A stretch of 64,000 nt of DNA, from positions 124,001-188,000 of the forward strand of contig QWDQ01000046.1 of assembly GCA_003868215.1 (NCBI GenBank), given 5' to 3'. Position numbers and translations under genes: made by a program. The notes beneath the pieces were generated by a model, which had not been told where the DNA came from, did not search any database, and was given only the letters and a program-made list of their open reading frames with translations. This DNA is from Pseudophaeomoniella oleicola (lineage: Eukaryota; Ascomycota; Eurotiomycetes; Phaeomoniellales; Phaeomoniellaceae). Shown piece after piece: positions 42,854 to 54,337 of the stretch; the stretch's first letter is position 1; each line of letters opens with the position of its first letter.

Positions 42854-45037
42854 TTACCTAGCTCCGTGCCAGGGACCGTAACTAGTAGAAATGTTAGCAT
42901 CCTGTCTAACACATGAAGATGACCTGTTGATGCGCCGTGGGGGCTGAAGGGTAATGTTGGGAAACGAAGATTTGAAATCAGGCTTGCTCACCTCCAGATA
43001 CGAGCTTTCATATCACCACTTCCAGTAGCGAACAGAGCACCAGTTGGGCACGGTGCGACAGAGATAACCGAGTTCTTATGACCTTGAAGCATCATCTGTG
43101 CATCACCGGTAATAGGGTCCCAGAATTGAACACCGCGATCCTTGGAACCGCTCATGACCCACTCGCCGTTGGGAGTCAAACAGACACTGAGGACATAATC
43201 CTAAAAGGTAATTAGCTCCAGAGTTTACACAATTGGCGAAGCAATGATAGTACCTTATGGCCTTCAAAAGTGCGCACACATTTGCCACCTTTGGGACCGC
43301 CGTTTGGAATTAAGCCGCGGGGAGGTGTCAACTCCCACATCTTGATAGTTTTGTCAAGACTACCGCTGACGAGATCACGGCCATTTGGTGCGAAGGCGAC
43401 TGAGTATACGCTGTCTTGGTGGCCCTCGGGTCCTTCGAGGCGCTCGAGCAGATAACCACTGGTGGTGTCCCAAACGCGGACACTACGGTCCAAAGATCCA
43501 GCAGCAACGTAGCGACCGTCTGGAGACAGAGCAACAGTCGTTACGCCGTCCTCAATGCTCAAGACTAGCACCTGCTGGCCGGCGTCGATATCCCAAAGGC
43601 GGACAGTCTTGTCACCGCTTCCAGAAGCAATGTGACGGCCATTTTTGGCAAAATCAAGAGAATAGATGTCTTGTTCATGACCAGAGAATGTGTTTCGGAT
43701 CTTGCGAGATGCAATGTCCCAAACCTATGAGGCAAGTCAGTATTGATAAAGCGCGTATGCGATTGACAGTTTCTTACCCTGATCAACTTGTCTTCAGCAC
43801 CAGTGGCCAGATAACGTCCGTCGGGACTGAAGCAAACGCTCCTAATGTACAAATCGCCCTCCTTGTCGACAGTTTCGTCAATCAAGACCGCGGCACGCTC
43901 TCCGGTCTGGACATCGAAGATTTGGGCTGATCTGTTACAACCAGTGGCGATGTATTTACCATCTTGGCTGAATCGTACGCAACATACAACGCTCTCATGG
44001 GTAAGACTCTGCATCAACTGGACATCCAGGACACGAGGAATCTCCGGATTGAACACCGCATACCAATCACCATTTTCGCCGACGCGTTTCTTTTCTGGCG
44101 GCAATTCGTCGTGATTCAAATCTGCGAGCACATTGCCAACGCGCCAGTTTCCTTGTGGCTGGCCAGGTGCAGGAGTTGGGCGAGCGACCTGGGGTGATGC
44201 CCGCGGATCTGGGTAAGCCAGGTGTTGGGTTTGTTGTGGCGTGGCTGGACCTGGTGGTCCACGGTTTGTGCGCGGTTTTCCTGGTCCTGGTGATCCAGTA
44301 ACAGGAGGTTGTTGTGGTCCGTAACCTAAACCGACGTTAGCGAAATCGGCGCGATGCGTCTTGAAAATGGTTGCGCATACCGTTCAATGTAGGACCCTGC
44401 TGATAGCCAGGAAAAGAACCCGGCTGCTGGCCTGGCGGTGGTCCCGGAGGTTGTTGGTTGGGAGGTTGAAGAGGATGCTGTGACGGAGGAGGCTGTTCAT
44501 GAGGTGGAGGAGCGAGACCTGGACCACCTTGCCCTTGATTTGCCATAATACCCCCAAAGAGGTTACTGGTCCCATGGCCTACGGTAGGTGGAGGTGGTTG
44601 TGCAGGACCCCCATGGTGAGGAGGCCCAGCCATATGTGGCGGAAGCGGTGGACCACCTCGTTGTTCGAGCTCGTGTCGCAGAAGACGGATCTCGTTTTCA
44701 TATCTGACGATTCGCATTAGTAGTTGCTGCGCGCAATGCATGCAATAATACTCACTCCGTCTTCAGCTTCATGTGTGTCTGTTCCAACTGATAGATCTTC
44801 GCGCGGATCTGCTCCATCTCGTTGACTTGGCTTGCAACTGTGACTTTCATCAGCACACGAAATACATTTCTCTGCCGGGGACGTGACGCATGGATAGATG
44901 GTTAATAACATACCCTGATGTTCATAATCCCCAGCCGCACGGCTCTGATTGTCGAATTCGGCTCGTATTTGGTCCAACAATTCATTGAGCCTGGTATTCT
45001 GCGCTTGCGGGATCATCCCGCGATGAGCGTTATACAT
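42854..45037 (-). CDS. rcoA: Transcriptional corepressor RcoA (Tup1 homologue), WD40
   Basis: Seven exons: 45037-44914, 44837-44756, 44703-44381, 44325-43778, 43724-43254, 43200-42992 and 42881-42854; phases agree and give 594 residues. Residues 1-80 are the Tup1 N-terminal coiled coil ([38 protein letters not shown]) that tetramerises and binds Ssn6. Residues ~80-225 are Pro/Gln/Gly-rich. [20 protein letters not shown] precedes a seven-bladed WD40 propeller (~285-590) with repeats such as [37 protein letters not shown] and [11 protein letters not shown]. The last exon is only 28 nt; its acceptor after TTCTACTAG gives RIWSYGPWHG, the expected end, whereas an earlier AG would give an unrelated tail. 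With Ssn6 it represses carbon-, stress- and development-regulated genes in the nucleus. Confidence 0.93.
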
Positions 45038-47625
45038 TGCGATATTGTTGTAAGAGAATCGCGATTATGATTTTCGATGGACGATAGATGCAGGAAGAAA
45101 GTTGCTTTTGGAGGATCGTTGATTGTGAGGTGCACGCAATGGTCCCAATAACAGCCGAGGCGGAACCCGATCAGACTCCAATCGGCTGCGAAAAAACTAG
45201 ACCAAATCGTTGATGGGCCGCTTTTGTGATTGTCGCCCCTAGGCGACCAACTGTCAAAATTGACCACTGTCGGACAGATCAGAAATTGGCGATGGGTTGG
45301 TAGTGCCCTTGCGACAAGTGTTGAGCAAAGAGGGATGGGGGGAGAAGAAGAAGAGGTGCTCCAGGAGTCAATCGAGAAAAAAGACAAAGCTTGGTTAAAG
45401 GTGAAGAAGACGAAGACGGTTGGTTTTGCTTGGGGAAGGGAAAGGAAGGGATTGGATTGGATCGGTAGGGTTTATGGTAGCGATAGAATCAGTCAAACCA
45501 CTAGCGCCTGCCGTCATCATCAGTCAGTTTCCTTACAGGTAATAATTAGTATCATTCGTTTTATGTTCCGGCGAAGTTTAGTATCATGTTCATACTACGA
45601 ATACGAGTAGATTTGGCTTTACTACCTTAGGTACCGTAGAGGCCACTTTTCCGGTAAGTTTAAGTACCATACTACGATGTATGCTGTTTGTATCAATACG
45701 TGCATTTGGCTATATGTATACTGCTGCTTATCGAGGGTCTGAGTGTTGTATTGCAGTACTGCAGATGAGGTAAGACTGAGAGATCCTGCACTGTAAGTGA
45801 TTTGAAGGAGGGGATCCGTCGACAGTAGAGGATGGCCGTCAAATTCAAGCCTAAGATTAATTAGATGAAGGTATCCTCTCAGGTACGGGACCTCTATAAC
45901 GTACAAGGCAGGTGCTCTATCTACTACCTGAGGTAGGCTCGGTAGGTAATTATTATTAGGAGGTACGGAGTATCTTAGTCACCTATGCTAGCCTAAGCCT
46001 AACTAAACAGGCGCCACTTCAGGAGAACTATGGGCCGGGGATTTAGCCCAGGTACGGTACCATCGTGTTCCTCAGGTAAAGGTTTCAAGTAATCAACCTC
46101 CAAGAAGAGGGGGAGGATACCGAGGGTGGGTTAACTTTGGCTAAGATAGTCACAGTAAGAAGGCGGCGCGTGGACTGGCATGCCCACAGTAGCATGGCCT
46201 TGAATGCTTGGTTGCGGTCACTGAGTCATGAAAATGTACCGCTACAGTTCAAACAGTAATTATAACTACGATGATGATTTACGGATCACTCGATGTTTAC
46301 TGGGCCAATGAACGATACTCCGTCAGATCATTCTGCACACCCATATTGAACCCAAAGGTTGATTATATAGATGGAAAAACAAGACAGTAGACAAGGGAGG
46401 TAACACAGTACGCATCCTTTTCTCGGTCCCTTGGCGAGTTGATATGGAGCGTTATGGACCAGATCAGCACTACCACATTACAGGCAACAGTCCGATTGCT
46501 CATTGTTGTTTGAAGCAGGCAGATAGATATATGGACCATTATAAGTTGTACAAGAACCCACGGGTATGCAAAGATGACTGATCGGCAAAATGCAGGCCAA
46601 TACTCCGGATATCCGCAACAGCTCTACCTGACATCAATTGCTTAGTGAGCAACACTCTGCATACAATGTATGCATATAAATGTCTAGGCAGGCATCATTT
46701 GATTTTGTACTGTGCCACTAATATTTCTGCCCCCGCAAGCACAAGCACAAGCACGTGAGACCGGAGGAACGCAAGGTGTTCAATGTACATAGTACTACGT
46801 AGTAAGACATACTTGTAAATCCCAGCAAATCGATTGTGAACCGGGCGCTCGGACCCATATGCGGCTTGTGGCTGAGGACTGTTAACGTTATTCGTGTAGA
46901 AACACGGCCTTGTCTCGGAACCAAATGTTGAAACGAGCAGAGATGCCAACTGAACCAGACGGCTCAATGCATGGGGTAGGTTTTGCTAAGGACGAACTGT
47001 CTATCTACAGAAAGCGGATTTCGAGCACTTGCTATGGTAGACCGGGTTGGTAGGCAGAGCACAACAACTTAGGCCAGCTTTAAGGGTAGTTAGAACCATA
47101 AAAGAAGATAACCAGAGGTACTGTTTCATCGGCTAGTACATACTGTACGCATGCTCACGACAATAGGCAGGAAGGTATTGTTCAGAACAGCCGGTGTATT
47201 CGGCTCCTTGCAAACACACAAGATGGTGTAACGCTTTCTGGCTCAGCCCGAGATTGTCCAATGCGAGGACGTCCTCAGTAGTAAATGGTTTAGAACCAAA
47301 TCTTTTTCAGCTTTTTCACTGTTTGATGTATATACTTCGTCGGAAAGGTGTTTAAGATATCCGCAGACAAGACATTGTACAGAGTCGTGATAATTTTTGA
47401 AAGTCGCTAAGCTCTTCCTATCGTACAATAGCCCAAGTTGGTGCAGTTGCAGCCATGACAGTCTCGCATGGTACCATACACCCTGACTAACCGCTCTTCA
47501 TGATTGCTATAGCTTATGCCCTTTGTAGAATTCGTTTCAATCTGACAGAGCCCCTGTCGCAAACGTACAAAGTCCAACCAAAAGAATCCAGAATCGAAAC
47601 GCCGTACAAGCCACCGAAACGGCGC
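45038..47625. other. Spacer: rcoA promoter and TOM7 3' side
   Basis: About 2.6 kb. The first ~600 bp is the rcoA upstream region with A/G-rich stretches (45325-45450). A full TACTACGTAGTA palindrome is at 46793-46804. ORFs seen here (for example 46695-46967 minus) have no domains. A long 5' region is usual for global regulators, so part of this may be rcoA leader and control sequence. Confidence 0.45.
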
Positions 47626-47951
47626 TTAACCAAGCGGGGAGACGAGTCTGTCCAGCGTTAACAATGTTGTAGAAAGACAGCTTTTCGTGATGCGCACCTC
47701 ATGAAACTTGGCTTAGGTTCACTTCGAGTGTAGCCCAAGTAGATGATCAACGGAACGTAGCCACTGCACCATGTCAGCGACTGGAAGACACATACAGACT
47801 TCGGATTAACTCACTAATGCACGACGACACGGGTGACATCAAGAAGCTTGCCGATGCGTTCCTGAGAGGAAGGTCAGTCTTCCATTGAACACTTGATTAA
47901 CGGTCCAATTTGCAACTAGCTTACCTTAGTCTCTTCTGATAACTGGAACAT
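47626..47951 (-). CDS. TOM7: Mitochondrial import receptor subunit Tom7
   Basis: A tiny gene in four exons: 47951-47925, 47861-47815, 47763-47698 and 47647-47626, together 54 codons (53 residues). Every junction has GT..AG and the phases agree. Joined, the exons read [44 protein letters not shown], and FMRLVSPLG, the Tom7 pattern: a short cytosolic helix, one membrane span centred on VPLIIYLGY with conserved Gly/Pro, and an RLxSPL end facing the intermembrane space. Introns are 63, 51 and 50 nt. Tom7 modulates assembly and stability of the TOM complex in the outer mitochondrial membrane. No single exon is long enough to be noticed as an ORF. Confidence 0.9.
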
Positions 47952-48605
47952 TTTGTAGATATGTATTCCTTTTGCTTGGGATCTAAGGAGGCAAATCAAT
48001 TATTCAAAAGAAGCGGCAGGGATATATTTCGATTATGCCGTTCTGTGATAGCTTTTTCTTATTGTACAATATGATGTCGCATGCAAAACTTTTTGGAGGT
48101 GATCTTAGCTCACATCTTACTGATGCCAAGCCTACTCAAATCTACAGGGGGTTCACCCCTTCTCCAGGAGAACGGTCTTTGGCTCCTAGTCAACTCAAAG
48201 AGCAAGATGAGCCAACGTTCAGCCCTGGCCCAAAACTCAGGACTTGCAGTCCATGCAAGAACTATAGCATAACCAACACGTCGCAACTAGCTCGAGAATG
48301 TTCGATCTGCCCAGCAGCCTCTCGACGCTCTCGAAAGGTATATTCATCGGGTCTTGTTGTTGCTTGGAAGATCACAAGATCCTCTGAATAAGGGTATTTG
48401 AAGCTCAGGCTACGTCTTTCATAGATCTGAATCTAGTCCGGCTGACAGAATTCTACTTCAAAACCGACTCAACGATGCTGACACTCCGTCTTTGTGAGGA
48501 TGCGAAGTTCAGATTGCCTATCCAAGAATCTCTAAGCTATCACCAGACTTTCAATGCAAGATGTAGCGCGAAGAGAGGTCACGGTAGAATTTACCTACAT
48601 AGGAA
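47952..48605. other. Spacer upstream of TOM7
   Basis: About 650 bp holding the TOM7 promoter. A 118-codon plus ORF at 48035-48391 has no recognisable domain. It could be upstream debris of the decayed hydrolase to the right, but I cannot align it. Confidence 0.4.
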
Positions 48606-49260
48606 ATGCTTATAAAGGTTCGTACAGGTTTCGGAATTTCAGAGCTACCATCCGATTTCAGCTCCGATTCTAAGAGCTATGTCAATATGGCTAAAGAGCT
48701 GAAGTTGCTGCTTGACCCCGCAAACATCAAGCCGCCATACCTCATCGTCATGCACTCGGAGGCCCTGTTTTCCTGGTCGCAATCCTGGTCGCAAATTTCT
48801 CAGTCCATTCCCTCAGGATGTTGCGGGTACGGTCTTCGTAGACATGGTGACGGAAGAAGGCTACAGGTTACCACCCAAAGGATTACCAGAGATCATGAGG
48901 GGCCGGTGGGAATGTGTGGGCATGTCATTGTTATGGACCGAACGCAGACCCGTCGTGACGGAAGAAGAATGGAAAGACGCCCTTAACAGCGAAGGTCTAG
49001 GAAACGAACCTCCGCTAGAAGAGAGAATAGACCGACAGCGAAAGGCCAGTCGATTTGAACTAGCCAGCCTCATCTCGTCATCTGACATTTCAGCGGAGAA
49101 GAAACAATTCGACGCCACCGTCCTCCCTCGCTGTCCAATTCTCCATTGGAGTTATTCGTGGTCATGGATTCGTGCCTTGTCTCTTCAGAGCACATTATAA
49201 TGACGGAACACCTTAAGGATTTGAGCGATGGCCCAGACGCCCGGATCATTTTCTGCTCCG
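48606..49260 (+). pseudogene. Decayed alpha/beta hydrolase gene
   Basis: Pieces of an alpha/beta hydrolase lie in three overlapping frames. The first (from 48606) reads VRTGFGISELPSDF and AKELKLLLDPANIKPPYLIV, ending MHSEAL where the family has the GHSxGG nucleophile elbow. The second frame (about 48800-49130) continues FPQDVAGTVFVDMV and LPEIMRGRWECVGMSLLW. The third (about 49130-49195) gives VIRGHGFVPCLFRAHYNDG, the usual late strand. The shift near the elbow coincides with a 12-bp tandem duplication (TCCTGGTCGCAA twice, 48770-48793). No ATG-proximal N-terminal half is found. Two frame changes and the lost Gly at the elbow make it unlikely to work; unrecognised introns cannot be fully excluded. 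Confidence 0.55.
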
Positions 49261-49825
49261 TCTAGAAGCAACATATCATCAAGGAGACAAAAATCCTTTT
49301 CACAGCTTCTTTGGTCCGTAATGACTATCTATACTTCACCTGGGTTCTTCTTGAAATATCAAGAGTCAAGCGTCTGTTAACACTGCATTGTGGGCAAGCT
49401 TCACTAGATGGTTACGAGTGAATATTGGCGGTGACTGAGCCAGAGCTTTCGTGAGCGAAGGTCCTGACTATAGCCAGGGACATGATGACATCGCCTCATT
49501 TTGTTACAGTAAGGTATTTAACTGAACACTTGCCATGTAAACCAAATATACGAGGGTATCTATTTGGCACCCGAAGTCCTGTGAAAGTATTGCGGAAGCC
49601 TAGAGTATGTACGGAAGGTAAGGTAAGGTAGCTAAGGTTGATGCAGTAGGTATTACGCCAAGCATTAGAGCTCGGCTCGTAGTTCTAAGGCAAAAACCCT
49701 GGCCATGATCAGAAGCCGAAATAGATTTGCCCAGGATCACAATCTGAGGGTGGTAGGCCCACAAGAAGAATAGCACTCACCTCCATCATCTTGCGCATAC
49801 GCAGATATCTGTCTCTATAGCCAAC
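49261..49825. other. Spacer upstream of the SF3b subunit gene
   Basis: About 560 bp with no coding signal. It should contain the promoter of the SF3b gene. A short GGTAAGGTAAGGTA run lies at 49618-49632. Confidence 0.5.
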
Positions 49826-50911
49826 ATGTCTGGCGCAAGACACTGGTGCGCATTCTTACTGCTGTCGCCAAAATTAACACTAACATGATCATAGGGAGCA
49901 AGACAAAGAGGCGACTGTCTACATAGGCAATCTCGATGAACGTGTCACAGATAGCCTGGTATGGGAGCTGATGCTTCAAGCTGGCCGCATTGTTAACGTC
50001 CACCTTCCAAAAGATCGCGTCACACAAACACATCAAGGCTATGGCTTTGTAGAGTTCATCAGTGAGGAGGATGCCGAGTATGCGGCGAGGATAATGAACC
50101 AGGTCCGACTGTACGGAAAGCCTATCAGAGTCAACAAGGCATCAGCCGATAAGCAGAAAACCGTGGAAGTTGGTGCGGAACTTTTCGTGGGCAATTTGGA
50201 CCCTCTAGCCACGGAGCAAGTTTTATACGACACGTTTAGTCGCTTTGGTACCTTGGTGGCACCTCCAAAGGTAAGACCGTCCATTGAGCGTACAAGGGAT
50301 CGCTGACACAAGGCTAGATCGCCCGTGACGATGCGAACTTGTCAAAAGGCTATGGGTTTGTCTCATTTACAAACTTCGAAGCGTCCGATGCGGCCATCGC
50401 AAATATGAATGGACAGTACCTCATGAACAAAGAGATCTCAGTACAATACGCTTATAAGAAGGACGGCAAAGGCGAGCGGCATGGAGATCAAGCGGAACGG
50501 ATGCTTGTAGCACAGGCTCAGAAGCACAACGTACAGCCAACGATTACACCCATGCCAGCACCTTTAATGAATGGTGCAATGGGAATGCCACCGGCAATGA
50601 TGCCAGCCACTGGTGGTCCAAATGGCACTTACCAAAACGTCCCCCCACCCCAGCAAGTAAGGCCACCTCCTCAAGTAGCGCTGGGTGCTCCCCCACCGGG
50701 TCTTCCTGCTCGCCCACCTCCATCGCAAGCTGGCTACGGTGGACCGCAGAACTTCGTTCCTCCTGGCTTCGGCAACGTACCGCAAGGGTTTCCGCCACCA
50801 GGAGCAGCGCCTCCTGGATTTGGTCCTCCACCTGGATTTGGCCCTCCCGTTGGAGCAAATGGAGTCCCCCCTCCCATGCCCCCCGGATTTACTCCAAACT
50901 ATCGTCGATAA
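49826..50911 (+). CDS. Splicing factor 3b subunit 4 (SF3B4/Hsh49)
   Basis: Three exons: 49826-49845 (20 nt), 49895-50270 and 50318-50911, giving 329 residues. Exon 1 encodes MSGARH plus part of a Trp codon; its donor is GTGCGC, weaker than usual, but the ACTAACA branch and the resulting [20 protein letters not shown] match SF3B4 orthologues. RRM1 (~12-90) has RNP2 VYIGNL and RNP1 [11 protein letters not shown]2 (~100-180) has RNP2 LFVGNL and RNP1 KGYGFVSF. The C-terminal ~130 residues are Pro/Gly-rich, ending [12 protein letters not shown]3B4 is part of the U2 snRNP SF3b complex, contacts pre-mRNA upstream of the branch site and binds SF3B2. Its own introns are among the shortest here (49 and 47 nt). 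Confidence 0.93.
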
Positions 50912-51734
50912 ACATTGTGGATAAGGTATTGGGATTTAAGTTTCATTGCGGGATGATATTCATGGTACAGTGCCTATCAGCATTCATGAGTAATGTCCAT
51001 GTACCTCCGAGTGTTCACTCAAAATCATGACTGGGATATTGAACGAATCCAGCATCGAGGTACTTACTGTGGACCGAAATGGATACATTTTTATGATGAC
51101 TCCATCGAACGAGGAGACATGACTGTTGTCGACTAGGTGTAGGAATCACCAGGTACCGATGGCAGATTATAGGCCACAACTACGCCTAACAGATACGAAG
51201 ACAAGAAGGCGAGAATGCGTATGCCGGCAAATGTCGTGAGATAATGCGGTGCGCTCCAATAAGGCCATCGTCACCGCACTGTATGTGAGAGAATCACACG
51301 ATTGCGTCATTCGAGAAGGAGATGAAGCGGAAACTTGAAGCAAATATTTGAGGAACATTGCTATTGCAAAAAAGGAGCTCTATCAGCTCGGGGATGAAGA
51401 ACTTCTCCTAGGTGTTCTTCAATGCCAACAAGATTTAGAAATCTCTCCTGCGAGATTGGAGGGCTTGAATAGCCATAGGAAGACATCAGGTCTTCGTGGT
51501 TGATGACACTGAGGTTGACAAGATAAGAGACACAAAAAGGAGTATACGAGGTGCAACTTAAGTCGGCTGTTGAAAGGCCATACATATTTACCATTGATTT
51601 GAGTAAGATCTGAACTGATAAACTCGCTACCACAACAACGCCAGCGCTAGTAGAATCTCAATAAGTGAATGCTGTAATACTGTTGTCAGGTTGTATTGGC
51701 AGTCCCGCGACGATGCAGGGGGCCTTCCATGCTC
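50912..51734. other. Convergent spacer, nothing recognised
   Basis: About 820 bp between the SF3b gene 3' end and the 3' end of the small membrane protein gene. A 90-codon minus ORF at 51361-51633 has no known pattern. Confidence 0.5.
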
Positions 51735-52171
51735 TTAGGAAAAGCTGACGAACTTCGGATCCTTCGGTCTCCCATCCTCACCTATTCCCTCTTCCCTAAA
51801 CCTGACCTGCATCCATACTCTCCTGGCTTCATCAAAGCCAACACCACGATTCTTCATGATCTTCTGTATCTGCTTCTTCCCTTTGGAGTCAAGACCGGCT
51901 CTCGAATCGTTGTTTGCTAGATTGGTGGATAAATCAAAGTTGGTGGATGATAGTCCGGATTCCATGTCTGAAGCGAAGGAGGTAGGTAGGCGAGTATATA
52001 TTGCACGAGGGAGAGGAATAGACGGTAGAGGAATATCAGGAAGACGGTGACGGAGGAGGTAGAGGACTACAACCGGACGTTAGCATAACCCAGTCGTCTC
52101 GAAGTGTTGCAGCGCCTACCTGTTGCAAGGATCAGCGAGACAAGAGAGACGGTGTACAGGAGGTATGCCAT
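51735..52171 (-). CDS. Small single-pass membrane protein, conserved in fungi, unknown function
   Basis: Two exons: 52171-52120 and 52066-51735, joined by a 53-nt intron (GTAGGC donor, TGCTAACG branch), giving 127 residues. The N-terminus MAYLLYTVSLVSLILATVLYLL is one membrane span or uncleaved signal anchor, followed by a basic RHRLPDIPLPSIPLPRA linker. The C-terminal ~60 residues hold a pattern I have seen in many ascomycete proteins: RAGLDSKGKKQIQKIMKNR, GVGFDEARRVWMQVRF, and the end GEDGRPKDPKFVSFS. No function is known to me. The gene is divergent from RPL28 with 352 bp between starts. A shorter single-exon reading from the ATG at 51965 would lose the membrane segment and is less likely. 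Confidence 0.82.
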
Positions 52172-52523
52172 CTTTATGGATGTGGCAGTGCCTGCGACAA
52201 GAAGAGAATCCCAAATACAAATGGACTATACTTTGGGGCAGGCCGTAATGAAGGACTAAAGGGCCAGCGGCAACCAAGACATTTCGTGGCCTCTCTACGG
52301 AAGAAACAGCGAGGTGATCGTTAAGTCACCTGCGGAGATGGTCGGGAGCTGACGTTTCGTTGCAGCCGCATCTGGGCATTCCTTGGCGATTCTGTCAGAT
52401 CACGTGCCATCCCCGCACGGACCATCCAATTGTTGCGCACAGTGGATTTTGTGTGTCTGAATGCGAGGTCACTGTCGCCAATTTTCGAGATTTACTCGTT
52501 CATACCACAACACAACGTACAAC
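52172..52523. promoter_or_regulatory. Divergent promoter, small membrane protein and ribosomal L28e
   Basis: A 352-bp spacer between opposite start codons. The right end is A/C-rich right before the L28e start (CACAACACAACGTACAACATGG), which is normal for highly expressed fungal genes. Confidence 0.6.
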
Positions 52524-53092
52524 ATGGCTGACCGATCAAACGTCTCCGCAGACCTCGTCTGGGCAATTGCCCGTAAGTCTCGAGCCTTGACCCGACCTGG
52601 ACTCCGAATTGACTGTTTCACAGGATCCCAGAACTCTTTCCTCGTCAAGAGGAAGGAAGCTGGTGGCGTTCAACTCTCCCGCGACCCAATGAATCTGACC
52701 AACGTGCATACCCGAACCCAGGCCGGTTTCGCCAACGACAAGGCTGTCGGTGTCCAGGACTCAGGCGATGGCGGTGTCGTTCTGACCACCAAGAAGACCA
52801 AGGTTCACCAGAACCGACCTGCTGCCAACTACAATGTTGTCACCTTCGGCAAGAACAAGCCAACGCGCAAGTAAGGATTAACGGCTGAACATAGTCAAGG
52901 TCTGGTGATGCTGACAAACGTGCTAGGATCTACAAAGGTATTGCTGCTTACACTGGCCGCAACGGTTACCGATCCGATCTTCTTCCAGACGCTGTCCAGC
53001 GGGCCAGCGCCGTCAGATATTCTCAGAAGCAAAAGAAGGAGAGAGCGGCATCCAAGCCAAGAGGTGCAAAGGCCAAAGCCGTTGAGGCATAG
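52524..53092 (+). CDS. RPL28: 60S ribosomal protein L28e
   Basis: Three exons: 52524-52572, 52624-52870 and 52927-53092, giving 153 residues. The product begins MADRSNVSADLVWAIARSQN, has the L28e core NSFLVKRKEAGGVQLSRDP and NLTNVHTRTQAGFAN, and ends with a basic tail (SQKQKKERAASKPRGAKAK). L28e is a eukaryote-specific protein of the large subunit (eL28), absent from S. cerevisiae but present in filamentous fungi, consistent with the organism. Both introns use GTAAG donors and fall at phase-consistent places. The symbol follows the animal-type name and is not yeast Rpl28 (uL15). Confidence 0.92.
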
Positions 53093-54241
53093 ATTAGTTC
53101 AAGTCAGATGAAGGGCGGTCCCAGGACAGCGGAAGCAAAAGCAGATTCATCTTAGACATTCTTCGGACCCAGGTATGGGATTGGAGGCTTTGGGATCAGA
53201 GCGTTCGCGCTCTCTAAGTTGGTAAAAGTCTGGAGTCATCATAGATGGCTAGTAGATACAATGGCACATCCAAACTCGTGCTACGTACTGAAGATACCTC
53301 AAATGAAATAAAACATGCCACAGCCTGTGACAGATCCATTTATATGATACCACGAGAGTGTTGACCTGTAGTCTGTTTCGTCGATAGCTAATATCGCTGG
53401 TAGAGTGACGTCGAGAGGTATCCAACCGTGGCCAAGTTTCTTAGGCGTAGTGTGAACGGAAGTAGCCGGAAAGAGTCGCAACGTATCGTAAGAAACCGGA
53501 AGAGATCAGACTAGGAACCCGTTCCTGTTACCTTTTTGGTAGACAAGATTCCGGAGTGCATATTGACATTGCGGAGGAGGGGAAGCTCTGATCCAGATCC
53601 ACCGAAATAGTCGATATGATCTATTCTTCAATTTCAACCTCGTATGGGTTGGATGTAGGGCAGAATCGCATCCCTAGACGCCCAAAGAGACAGCACCTAA
53701 CAGTTACGCCCCTCGGTCGCTGTAGGCCCCGTCCGTTCAGGGCCCGCTGCCCCTCCAAGACCAGATAGGTTAGGTAAGCAATCTGATCATCGCTTCCCAA
53801 TCTCCGCTGAACTGGAAGGGGAGCATTTGGGGTTTTACGGGTAAGGTAAGATACTCCGGTCCCTAAAGGATCTACTACGTACCAGCTCGGTAGTACTACG
53901 TACTACTACGTAGTAAACCATCCAATCTCCAAACGTTAGGTAACCGTCCGAGCATCTTTTTGTCCCTCTACCCCACCATTTTTTGTGTCAGCCATTTCCC
54001 GTGCGAACCATTGGTAGGTACAACACAATACCCCCAACGTTGCTGTATCCCCAAGCCGGCAAGCATCTTTCCTGCTATACTGTACTCTCCCCTCACTTCA
54101 TTATTACCGACACTATCTCTCTCTTCCTTGTTTCCTACTTCCCCCGCAACTCTTCTATCAATCTCTCTTCGTCAAAGTTCCTTTAAAGCACCAAGGGAGT
54201 TACACTATCAGTGAAGCTTCAGCACCTGCTCTTGTCTCATA
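53093..54241. other. Spacer upstream of malate dehydrogenase
   Basis: About 1.15 kb. It carries a cluster of three ACTACGTA-type sites at 53874-53915. The last ~250 bp is C/T-rich, as is common just upstream of strongly expressed fungal genes. No coding signal is seen. Confidence 0.55.
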
Positions 54242-54316
54242 GTAAGTCTCACCCCAACCCGAGCCCAACGGTTCAAGATTGCTAGAACTGACATATCACT
54301 CACTCACTCACTTCAG
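54242..54316 (+). other. Probable 5' UTR intron of malate dehydrogenase gene
   Basis: A GTAAGT donor at 54242 and a pyrimidine/CTCA-rich tract ending CTTCAG at 54316, with TGCTAGAACTGAC as possible branch region, 22 bases before the start codon. Length 75 nt fits the other introns. Transcript data would be needed to confirm it. Confidence 0.5.
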
Positions 54317-54337
54317 TTCACACACAACATATTCAAG

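Noticed and set aside
53299-53481. 60-codon minus ORF downstream of ribosomal L28e
   Set aside because: Short, no motif, and sits in the expected 3' UTR region.
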